Position numbers and translations under genes: made by a program. Shown in pieces: positions 1 through 5,528 of a stretch of 6,739 bases of DNA. The notes beneath the pieces are model-generated. The model worked only from the letters and a program-made list of their open reading frames with translations. It did no database searches and was not told the DNA's origin. Origin of the DNA: Thioalkalivibrio sp. GTDB taxonomy: Bacteria > Pseudomonadota > Gammaproteobacteria > Ectothiorhodospirales > Ectothiorhodospiraceae. The stretch is taken from the NCBI GenBank assembly GCA_003553165.1, contig PUOZ01000326.1, forward strand, positions 1 through 6,739, read 5' to 3'. The stretch's first letter is position 1. Each line of letters begins with the position of its first letter.

Positions 1-15
1 CGGACCCCTTCGTGA
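1..15 (+). CDS. Probable 3' end of the preceding gene (gspE, T2SS ATPase), partial
   Basis: The window opens inside what is probably the last codons of the upstream gene, expected from operon order to be gspE, the cytoplasmic secretion ATPase. Frame 1 reads R-T-P-S and stops at TGA 13-15, leaving six bases before the gspF ATG. Frame 3 is also open and stops at TGA 33-35, which would make an overlap with gspF. The fragment is too short to identify by sequence, so both the identity and the choice of stop are inferred from context only. Confidence 0.3.
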   Translation, partial: RTPS

Positions 16-21
16 GCCGCG

Positions 22-1236
22 ATGCCCGCGTTTGAATACCAGGCACTGGATGCCGGAGGCCGCAAGCGCAAGGGGGTCGCCGAAGGCGACACCGCGCGGG
101 TCGTGCGGGCCCGTTTGCGCCAGGATGGCCTGACTCCCCTGCAGGTCGACGAGGTCCGCGAGCAGGCCCGGAGCAGGGGCGGGATGTCCGCTGGCGGACG
201 CGGCATCAGCCCGCTGGACCTGGCCCTGGCCACGCGGCAGATGGCCACCCTGGCCCGGGCCGGCCTGCCGGTGGAGGAGATTCTCGGCACGGTCGCGCGA
301 CAGACGGAGAAGACGCGCATCCGCAACGTGCTGACGGCGGTGCGCACCCGGGTGATGGAAGGCCACGCGCTGGCGACGGCAATGGCCGCGTTTCCCCGCG
401 TGTTCCCCGATCTCTACCGCACTACCGTCGCGGCCGGCGAGCAGTCCGGACATCTGGATCTCGTATTGGAGCGGCTTGCCGATTACACCGAGAGCCGCAA
501 CGCGCTGCGCCAGAAGATCAGCCTGGCGCTGTTCTATCCGCTGATCCTGACCCTGGTCGCCATCGGCGTCACCGTGGCGCTGCTCGCCTTCGTGGTACCC
601 GAGGTGGTCCAGGTCTTTGCCGGCATCGGCCAGGATCTGCCCTGGCTGACCCGCGCCCTGATCGCCACCAGCGATGCCCTGCGGGACTTCGGGCTTTGGG
701 CCCTGGCCGGTTTCGTCATCCTGGCCCTGCTCCTGCGCCGTCTCCTGCGGCGCGAGCACTGGCGGTATCGCTATCATGCCCTGCTGTTGCGTCTGCCCTT
801 GGTGGGGCGCCTGGTGCGCGGCCTGAACACCGCGCGCTTTGCACGCACATTGAGTATTCTCGCCACCAGCGGTGTCCCACTGCTGGATGCGCTGCGAACC
901 GGAGGCGAGGTCATCGGCAACCGGCCGATGCGCGCGGCAGTGGCGGCGGCAGCGCAACGGGTCCGCGAAGGCAGCGGCATCGGCCGTGCCCTGGAACAAA
1001 GCGGCTACTTCCCGCCGATGACGGTGCATCTGATCAAGAGCGGCGAGTCCAGCGGCAAGCTGAACGAAATGCTGGAACGCGCCGCCGAGACCCAGGAGCG
1101 CGAGCTGGAGACCCGCATCGCCATGGTGGTCGGCCTGTTCGAACCGCTGCTGATCGTGACCATGGGTGCGGTGGTCCTCACCATCGTACTTGCCATTCTG
1201 TTGCCCATCTTTGAACTGAACCAACTGGTGAACTAG
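22..1236 (+). CDS. gspF: T2SS inner-membrane platform protein GspF
   Basis: GspF is the polytopic core of the T2SS inner-membrane assembly platform. It contacts the ATPase GspE and GspL and is thought to feed pseudopilin subunits into the growing pseudopilus. The 404-residue product has the usual family length. It starts with the typical cytoplasmic N-terminal segment (FEYQALDAGGRKRKG, residues 4-18). Two repeated GspF domains follow, at about residues 65-190 and 268-394. The second carries the conserved GESSGKLNEMLERAA stretch (341-355), and the first has the matching GEQSGHLDLVLERLA (139-153). Hydrophobic segments at about 170-196, 224-240 and 367-394 give the expected three membrane helices. 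The ATG at 22 matches the family N-terminus; only a weak purine-rich GTGAG lies upstream. The stop is two bases before gspG. The assignment is very secure; the same fold occurs in PilC of type IV pili, but the neighbours fix the T2SS role. Confidence 0.97.
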   Translation: MPAFEYQALDAGGRKRKGVAEGDTARVVRARLRQDGLTPLQVDEVREQARSRGGMSAGGRGISPLDLALATRQMATLARAGLPVEEILGTVARQTEKTRIRNVLTAVRTRVMEGHALATAMAAFPRVFPDLYRTTVAAGEQSGHLDLVLERLADYTESRNALRQKISLALFYPLILTLVAIGVTVALLAFVVPEVVQVFAGIGQDLPWLTRALIATSDALRDFGLWALAGFVILALLLRRLLRREHWRYRYHALLLRLPLVGRLVRGLNTARFARTLSILATSGVPLLDALRTGGEVIGNRPMRAAVAAAAQRVREGSGIGRALEQSGYFPPMTVHLIKSGESSGKLNEMLERAAETQERELETRIAMVVGLFEPLLIVTMGAVVLTIVLAILLPIFELNQLVN

Positions 1237-1238
1237 TC

Positions 1239-1700
1239 ATGCCACGCAGCCTTTCCCCCATTGCCGGCCGCCGCCGGAGTCACGGCTTCACGCTGATCGA
1301 AATCATGGTGGTCGTCGTCATTCTCGGGATCCTCGCCGCCATCGTCGTGCCACGGGTGATGGACCGCCCGGATGACGCCCGGATCACGAAGGTGAAGAGC
1401 GATATCCGCGCCCTGGAGGCCGCCCTCAACCTGTACCGGCTGGACAACTTCGTTTACCCGGACACCAACCAGGGACTCCAGGCGCTGGTCGAACGCCCCA
1501 GAACCGGGCCCGAGCCGCGCAACTACCGTTCCGGCGGCTACATGGACCGGCTGCCGCGCGATCCCTGGGGCAATGACTATCAGTACCTGAATCCGGGTAC
1601 GCGCGGCGACATCGACATCTACAGCTTCGGTGCCGACGGACGCCGTGGCGGGACCGGGATCAATGCCGAGATCGGCAACTGGAACCTCGACGACTTCTGA
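1239..1700 (+). CDS. gspG: T2SS major pseudopilin GspG
   Basis: GspG is the major pseudopilin and forms the shaft of the periplasmic pseudopilus. The 153-residue preprotein has a basic 16-residue leader (R11-R13, H15) ending in G16. The prepilin peptidase GspO should cut G16^F17, and F17 is then N-methylated; Glu21 is the +5 glutamate needed for subunit assembly. The hydrophobic N-terminal helix covers about 17-38. The globular part has family hallmarks: YRLDNFVYPDTNQGLQAL (66-83), LPRDPWGNDYQYLNPG (105-120) and a C-terminal SFGADGRRGG...GNW loop (129-148), the calcium-binding region in characterised GspG. In this loop the common A-D-I-G-N-W is A-E-I-G-N-W and GGEG is GGTG, judged from memory of the family. 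The start lies two bases after the gspF stop with no clear ribosome site, so translation probably depends on gspF. Length is typical (about 140-150 residues). Confidence 0.97.
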   Translation: MPRSLSPIAGRRRSHGFTLIEIMVVVVILGILAAIVVPRVMDRPDDARITKVKSDIRALEAALNLYRLDNFVYPDTNQGLQALVERPRTGPEPRNYRSGGYMDRLPRDPWGNDYQYLNPGTRGDIDIYSFGADGRRGGTGINAEIGNWNLDDF

Positions 1701-1741
1701 GCACCGCGAGCGCGGCCTCGACGATGGCTGAGCGCGGTGCT
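1700..1741 (+). promoter_or_regulatory. Inverted repeat (hairpin) across the gspG-gspH junction
   Basis: AGCACCGCG at 1700-1708 is the exact reverse complement of CGCGGTGCT at 1733-1741, a 9-base-pair GC-rich stem. A second 4-pair stem (1714-1717 with 1726-1729, one G-U pair) can form inside, closing an 8-base loop. The structure begins at the last base of the gspG stop codon and would enclose the first possible gspH start at 1724. Only three T follow the stem (1741-1743), so it is not a canonical intrinsic terminator. It could act as an attenuator, as a 3' stabiliser keeping gspG message abundant, or be a chance product of high GC. The pairing is seen; the function is inferred. Confidence 0.4.
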
Positions 1742-2347
1742 TTGCGCGCCGCGCGGGCGGCGTCGGGCCCCATGCCCCTGCGGCGCGATCCGAACCGGCT
1801 CGACCCGTTGGCTGCGCCGTGGCCCCGGGGCAGGGCCGGCGGCCGACGGGCGTCTGGCTTCACCCTGCTGGAGCTGCTGGTGGTGCTGCTGATCTTCGGT
1901 CTGCTCGTGGGCTTCGCGGTGCTGGCCGTGGGCGGGAGCGCGTCGCGGCAGATGGAACAGGAGGCGCGGCGCCTGGTGGAATTGGCGGGGCTGGCACGCG
2001 ACGAGAGCCTGCTCACCGGTCAGGCCCGCGCGCTCGGATTCTCCCGCGATGGCTACGCCTTCCTGGAACAGGTGTTTCTGGATGACCAACGCGTGACCTG
2101 GGTCCCGTTGGAGCGCGCACCGCTGACGCCGCGCTCGCTGGAACGGCTGGGCCTGGAGCTGCGCCTGCGCCAGGAGGGTCGAGCGGTCCCCCTGGATGAC
2201 CGCGCCGACCGCGCGCAAGTGCTGTTCAACGGTGCGGGCGAACTGACCCCGTTCGAACTCGATCTGCGTCCGGACGGGCCGGCTTCGAAGCTGCTGAGGA
2301 TCACCGGTACACGCGATGGCCGCCTGGTGTTGGAGACGCCGCCATGA
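1724..2347 (+). CDS. gspH: T2SS minor pseudopilin GspH
   Basis: GspH is a minor pseudopilin of the pseudopilus tip, thought to link the GspI-J-K complex to the GspG shaft. Read from ATG 1724 it has 207 residues, with the prepilin site SGFTLLE: cleavage after G45, F46 as +1, Glu50 as +5. A hydrophobic helix follows (46-69). The mature part (about 162 residues) includes a LARDESLLTGQARALGFSRDGY segment (88-109) typical of the GspH/FimT family, with beta-rich sequence to the end. The 45-residue leader from ATG 1724 is unusually long. ATG 1772 (29-residue leader) and TTG 1808 (17-residue leader) are in frame and may be the real start; none has a convincing ribosome site. A hairpin would mask ATG 1724. 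The gene begins 23 bases after gspG and overlaps gspI by ATGA at its end. Family assignment is secure; the 5' end is not. Confidence 0.9.
   Translation: MAERGALRAARAASGPMPLRRDPNRLDPLAAPWPRGRAGGRRASGFTLLELLVVLLIFGLLVGFAVLAVGGSASRQMEQEARRLVELAGLARDESLLTGQARALGFSRDGYAFLEQVFLDDQRVTWVPLERAPLTPRSLERLGLELRLRQEGRAVPLDDRADRAQVLFNGAGELTPFELDLRPDGPASKLLRITGTRDGRLVLETPP
2332..2335 (+). promoter_or_regulatory. Ribosome binding site for gspI
   Basis: GGAG lies eight bases upstream of the gspI ATG at 2344, inside the last codons of gspH. It supports this start alongside the ATGA stop/start overlap. Confidence 0.5.
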
Positions 2348-2772
2348 AACACGCTCCGCGTTGCCGCGCGGGTCTCCGCGGCCCCGGCAATGTCCGCCGG
2401 GCCGGCTTCACCCTGCTCGAGGTGCTGGTCGCACTGACCATTCTCGCGGTCGCCCTGGGCGCACTGATCAAGGGCAGCTCGGAGCACATCCGCAACACCC
2501 ACTATCTCCAGGAGCGCACGCTGGCGCACTGGGTGGGGCAGAATGTGATCGCTCGTCACGAAGCCGGCCTGGTGCCGGCCAGGCCGGGTGTCCGGGAGGG
2601 TTCGGTGCGCCAGGCCGAACAGGACTGGGACTACCAGGTCGAGGTCCGGGAAGAGCGGCCCGACGCGCCGCTGGAATTGCCGCCGGTGCTGCGCATCGAG
2701 GTCACGGTCTGGCCTGCCTCCGGCCCGGCCGAGAACATCCGGGGCCGGGCCGTCGGCTATCTGCTGCCATGA
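2344..2772 (+). CDS. gspI: T2SS minor pseudopilin GspI
   Basis: GspI is the minor pseudopilin that nucleates the GspI-J-K tip complex and helps start pseudopilus assembly. The 142-residue preprotein has a basic leader to G21, then FTLLEVLVALTILAVALGAL; cleavage is expected at G21^F22, with Glu26 as +5. After the membrane helix (about 22-42) come the family signature TLAHWVGQNVIARHEAG (59-75), the usual T-A-x-x-V-A-x-N-like helix, and a small beta domain with the conserved aromatic region DWDYQVEV (94-101). The start is fixed by a GGAG site eight bases upstream and the ATGA overlap with gspH. The stop overlaps the gspJ start in the same manner. Length is slightly above the usual 120-135 residues because of the 21-residue leader. 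Leader Cys7 is not in a lipobox context. Confidence 0.95.
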   Translation: MKHAPRCRAGLRGPGNVRRAGFTLLEVLVALTILAVALGALIKGSSEHIRNTHYLQERTLAHWVGQNVIARHEAGLVPARPGVREGSVRQAEQDWDYQVEVREERPDAPLELPPVLRIEVTVWPASGPAENIRGRAVGYLLP

Positions 2773-3398
2773 CCCGCGTCCGGGGCTTCACGCTGCTCGA
2801 GTTGCTGATCGCAGTGGCGGTCTTCGCGGTCGTCAGTGCGATGGCCTATGGCGGGCTGCAGGCGGTCCTGAACAGTGACGGCCAGACCCGGGTCCGGGGT
2901 CAGGTGCTGGCCGAACTCCAGGTGACGATGGCGGTGCTGGAGCGGGACCTGCGCCAGCTCGCCTCGATCGAGCCGCGCGACCAATTCGGAGACCGGCAAC
3001 CGGGGTTCCGCTACAGCCCACTGGCGACCGAGCCACAGCTGGAGCTGGTGCGTACGGGCAGCGGGGGAACCGATCGGCTGCGCCGTGTGGCATGGCGCGT
3101 GACCGAGGACGGTCTGGAGCGACGGCTCTGGGACGTCGTCGATGCGGGCGACGACAGTGAACCCGTTGCCCGGGTGTTCCTGGCCAGTCGCGTGGCCCGC
3201 GACGGCGGTCGCGAGCGAGTGGCAATGGAACTTCGGTTCGTCGTCCCGGGTCCGCGGGGCGAGGAGATCCTGGACAGCTGGCCGCCGCTGCGTCCGGGCG
3301 ATACGGCGCGGACACTGCCGGCCCTGGTGGAGATCATCCTCGAGGTGCCGGGACTGGGACGGGTCGAACGGCATCTGGCCCTTCCGGGGGGCGGATGA
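2769..3398 (+). CDS. gspJ: T2SS minor pseudopilin GspJ
   Basis: GspJ is a minor pseudopilin of the tip, where it binds GspI and GspK. The open frame extends upstream to 2316, but that part is the shadow of gspH/gspI. The ATG at 2769 gives MTRVRG^FTLLE, a very short six-residue leader, with Glu11 as +5. The product is 209 residues, typical for GspJ. A membrane helix (7-30) is followed by the LAELQVTMAVLERDLRQL helix (48-65), whose ERDLRQ is characteristic of the family. Further on come RVAWRVTEDGLERRLWDVVD (106-125) and a C-terminal LPALVEIILEVPGLGRVERHLALP pattern, all expected in GspJ. No ribosome site is visible, so start by reinitiation at the ATGA overlap with gspI is likely. The end overlaps gspK by ATGA. 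Confidence 0.95.
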   Translation: MTRVRGFTLLELLIAVAVFAVVSAMAYGGLQAVLNSDGQTRVRGQVLAELQVTMAVLERDLRQLASIEPRDQFGDRQPGFRYSPLATEPQLELVRTGSGGTDRLRRVAWRVTEDGLERRLWDVVDAGDDSEPVARVFLASRVARDGGRERVAMELRFVVPGPRGEEILDSWPPLRPGDTARTLPALVEIILEVPGLGRVERHLALPGGG

Positions 3399-4192
3399 AA
3401 CGCGTCCAGCACGGCGTCGCTTTGATCACCGCGCTGCTCGTGGTCGCGATCGCGGTGACGGCCGCGATCGGGATGAGCGTCCGGGACCACGCCCAGATCC
3501 ACCGGTCGGGGCTGGTCTTCGAGCAGGACCTTGCACGCAGCCTCCTGCTGGGCGCAGAAGTCATGGCACTGCGGCTGCTGGAGCGATGGCCGAATCTGAA
3601 TGACTTGCCCTGGGACGGTTGCATCTCGCCGCCGGTGCCGCTGGCGATCGACGGCATCGACCTGATTGCGCGCGTCGAAAACCTGCACTGCCGCTTCAAT
3701 CTGAACAGCCTCGCGCGCCCCGATGATCCGCCGGTGGCCGCTTTCGCCGACCTGGTGGCGCGGGCAGGCCGCGAGAGCAATATTGCGGCCTGGCAGGGAG
3801 AGCAGCTCGCCGCCGCCGTGCGGGACTGGATGGATACCGAGACCGACGATCCCGTGTATCGATTGCGCTCGCCGCCGGAGCGCAGCGGCAATCGCCCGTT
3901 CCTGCTGGCTTCCGAGCTGAACCGGGTCCAGGGCATGACACCGGAGATCTGGGCGGCGATCGCCCCCTACGTGACCGCACGCCCGGGAACGGATAACCTC
4001 ATCGATCTTGAACGCGCCGCAGACGTCGTGCGTGAGGCCGTCAGCGCGCAGCCGGAAGAGGCGCAGGAGTTGCATTACTTCCGGCTGTCGCTGGTCGTGC
4101 GGCTGCCGGAGCGGGATTTCTTTCACTGCGCGGTACTGGATGCGCTCAATGGACGCACCGTGGTGCGTGAGTTCACCCCTTGCGAGGACTAG
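3395..4192 (+). CDS. gspK: T2SS minor pseudopilin GspK, shortened form
   Basis: GspK is the atypical minor pseudopilin that caps the pseudopilus tip. The prepilin site is H6-G7^V8-A9-L10-I11-T12, with Thr rather than Glu at +5, as is normal for GspK. Membrane helix 8-28. Family motifs: HCRFNLNSL (98-106, usually RFNLNNL), RDWMDTETDDPVYR (143-156), NRPFLLASELNRVQGM (166-181), PYVTARPGT (191-199) and HYFRL (227-231). The product has 265 residues, whereas GspK is commonly above 300. The shortening seems to lie in the globular alpha domain: the usual G-A-E-D-x-Y-Y region is reduced to TDDPVY, the I-N-V-N-T-A motif is replaced by NLIDLERAAD (201-210), and little sequence separates it from HYF. Cysteines 76, 99, 245 and 263 could form periplasmic disulfides. 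A G-rich stretch (3386-3394) lies before the ATG, which overlaps the gspJ stop. The frame is intact, so it reads as a functional short variant. Confidence 0.93.
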   Translation: MKRVQHGVALITALLVVAIAVTAAIGMSVRDHAQIHRSGLVFEQDLARSLLLGAEVMALRLLERWPNLNDLPWDGCISPPVPLAIDGIDLIARVENLHCRFNLNSLARPDDPPVAAFADLVARAGRESNIAAWQGEQLAAAVRDWMDTETDDPVYRLRSPPERSGNRPFLLASELNRVQGMTPEIWAAIAPYVTARPGTDNLIDLERAADVVREAVSAQPEEAQELHYFRLSLVVRLPERDFFHCAVLDALNGRTVVREFTPCED

Positions 4193-4301
4193 AAACTGTG
4201 CTCAGACCCCACCCCCCGAACCCCCTGCAAGCCACTGCTGACGGGGCATTGCAGGCTGCCAGGCGTCAGGGGCATGCCACGCGGCCGCGACGGGGAGAGC
4301 G
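4193..4301 (+). promoter_or_regulatory. C-rich non-coding gap between gspK and gspL
   Basis: These 109 bases are the only sizeable gap in the window. The 5' half (about 4193-4240) is strongly C-rich and G-poor on the sense strand, with C runs of four, six and five at 4207-4226; this composition resembles Rho-utilisation sites. CTGACG at 4238-4243 pairs with CGTCAG at 4264-4269, and inside it GGCA (4245-4248) pairs with TGCC (4257-4260), giving an imperfect hairpin with no T run. GGCATGCC at 4271-4278 is a perfect palindrome. I see no convincing -35/-10 pair (TTGCAG at 4249 has only GCATGC at suitable distance) and no credible small gene. The role may be a transcription checkpoint between the pseudopilin and platform genes, or nothing; this is inferred. 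Confidence 0.35.
4292..4299 (+). promoter_or_regulatory. Ribosome binding site for gspL
   Basis: GGGGAGAG lies two bases before the gspL ATG at 4302, with its GGGGA core five to nine bases upstream. It is one of the strongest ribosome sites in the window, as expected for a gene that cannot be coupled to its upstream neighbour. It decides this start: upstream in frame there is no start codon before TGA 4239-4241. Confidence 0.6.
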
Positions 4302-5528
4302 ATGAACTGGTTTCTGCTGGGCCTGCCCGAACCGGACGGGACAACACCCGAGTTGACGCTGGACTGGGCGCGCGTGGGCGCCGGTGGGAACCTGCTCGGA
4401 CGGGGGTGGACGCCGCTGCAGGGGATTTCGGAACAGCTGCGGGCGAACGATCGGGTCATGGCGCTGGTGCCGGGCGAGCGCGCCTTGCTGTATCACGTTG
4501 CCATTCCCGCACGGTCCCGGTCAGCGCAGCTGCAGGCACTTCCCTATGCGCTGGAAGACCGTCTCAGCGAGGATCTGGAAGCGATGCACATCGTGCCGGG
4601 ACCCCGGCTGCCGGACGGCCAGTTGCTCGCAGCGGTGGCGGCACGGCGGGACATGGATTCCTGGCTGGAGGCAATGCGCGAGGCAGGTATCGAGGCACGC
4701 TGCATGCTCCCGGACACTGCGCTGCTGCCACCCGCGCCGGAGGACGGCCTGCAGGTATTCGGGACCCAGGAACGCTGTCTGATCCAGGTTCCCGGGCACG
4801 AACCGCTGGCTCTCGCCACCGAGTTGCTGCCGTGGTGGCTGGAGCGCTGGCAGGCCGGGCGCGAAGAGGCCATCAGGATCGACTGGCACGGTGCGGCAGA
4901 CCTGGCGCCGGGCAGTGTGCGGAACCTGCCCGGGTTCGAGGCCCGCGAATGGAATGGCGACCTGCTGGCGCTGGCGGCGCCCGCGCTGCGCCGCCGGCCG
5001 GCACTGAACCTGCTCAGCGGCAGCTATGCCCCGGCCGGCTCCGGCGCTGAGGTGTGGTCGCGCTGGCGCCTGCCGGCGGCGATCGCGGCGGGCATCTTGC
5101 TGCTCTGGGGCGGCACTCTGGGGCTGGAGATTCGACACCTGGAGCGCGAGGTCCAACGGGCCGACCGGGCGATCGTCGACCTGTTCGAGACCACGTTGCC
5201 GGGCACCCGAATGGTGGATCCGTCCGGACAGTTCCGGCTGGTCCTGGATTCCGGGCCGGACGCCGGCGGCGTCGGCCAGGCCGGCCCGATCGCCCGACGC
5301 CTTGCTCACGCGGCCCCGACTCTGGCCAGCGCCAACGTCGAACTGCGGCAGCTCCGGGCCGATGCCGACCGCCTGGAACTGGAACTGGACCTGGACAGCA
5401 TCGCCGAGCTGGATCGTCTGCGCAGTCGCCTGCGCGAAGGCACGAGCGCGAACGTACGCATTCTGTCGGCCGAGTCGGACGAGCAGGGGGTGCGCGCGCG
5501 GTTGCAGATCGAGGGGAGCGGATCATGA
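4302..5528 (+). CDS. gspL: T2SS inner-membrane platform protein GspL
   Basis: GspL is a bitopic inner-membrane protein. Its cytoplasmic actin-like domain recruits the ATPase GspE, and its periplasmic ferredoxin-like domain binds GspM. The 408 residues match the family (about 380-410). The cytoplasmic domain covers about 1-250 and includes VMALVPGERALLYHVAIP (52-69) and the conserved LPYALEDRLSEDLEAMHIV (80-98), equivalent to the family P-Y-x-x-E-(D/E) helix. NLLSGSYAP (236-244) is the typical stretch just before the membrane. A single membrane helix lies at about 256-275, then a coiled-coil-like linker (276-300) and the periplasmic domain (about 325-408). Cys134 and Cys159 are cytoplasmic. 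It has its own ribosome site after the 109-base gap, so it may be expressed semi-independently of the pseudopilin genes. It overlaps gspM by ATGA. Confidence 0.95.
   Translation: MNWFLLGLPEPDGTTPELTLDWARVGAGGNLLGRGWTPLQGISEQLRANDRVMALVPGERALLYHVAIPARSRSAQLQALPYALEDRLSEDLEAMHIVPGPRLPDGQLLAAVAARRDMDSWLEAMREAGIEARCMLPDTALLPPAPEDGLQVFGTQERCLIQVPGHEPLALATELLPWWLERWQAGREEAIRIDWHGAADLAPGSVRNLPGFEAREWNGDLLALAAPALRRRPALNLLSGSYAPAGSGAEVWSRWRLPAAIAAGILLLWGGTLGLEIRHLEREVQRADRAIVDLFETTLPGTRMVDPSGQFRLVLDSGPDAGGVGQAGPIARRLAHAAPTLASANVELRQLRADADRLELELDLDSIAELDRLRSRLREGTSANVRILSAESDEQGVRARLQIEGSGS
5511..5518 (+). promoter_or_regulatory. Ribosome binding site for gspM
   Basis: GAGGGGAG lies six bases before the gspM ATG at 5525, inside the last codons of gspL. 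It supports this start in addition to the ATGA overlap. Confidence 0.55.

Noticed and set aside
1619..2218. Minus-strand open frame across the gspG-gspH junction
   Set aside because: Low-complexity Gln/Arg/His/Ala-rich product with no motifs, antisense to gspG and gspH, and no credible start signal.
2316..2768. Upstream extension of the gspJ frame (start at 2316)
   Set aside because: This part overlaps gspI in another frame and gives a Gly/Arg/Ala-rich sequence; a prepilin leader must be short, and the ATG at 2769 gives a perfect six-residue leader with an ATGA overlap.
1284..2820. Near-repeated DNA such as GGCTTCACCCTGCTGGAG at the 5' ends of gspG, gspH, gspI and gspJ
   Set aside because: These are homologous codons for the prepilin peptidase site and N-terminal helix, not a mobile or regulatory repeat.
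3011..4126. Long open frame of 371 codons on the minus strand opposite gspJ and gspK
   Set aside because: It lies antisense to two well-supported pseudopilin genes; its product is rich in Arg, Ser, Pro and His without recognisable motifs, as expected for a shadow frame in GC-rich DNA.
4274..5050. Plus-strand open frame of 258 codons overlapping gspL in another frame
   Set aside because: Gly/Arg/Ala-rich with no motifs, entirely overlapped by well-supported GspL, whose ATG has the better ribosome site.
4521..5309. Long minus-strand open frame of 262 codons opposite gspL
   Set aside because: Antisense to clear GspL coding sequence, Gln/Arg/Pro-rich and without domain features; a composition artefact.
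5054..5524. Upstream extension of the gspM frame (start at 5054)
   Set aside because: It is the out-of-frame shadow of gspL; the ATG at 5525 has a good ribosome site and gives a family-typical GspM N-terminus.
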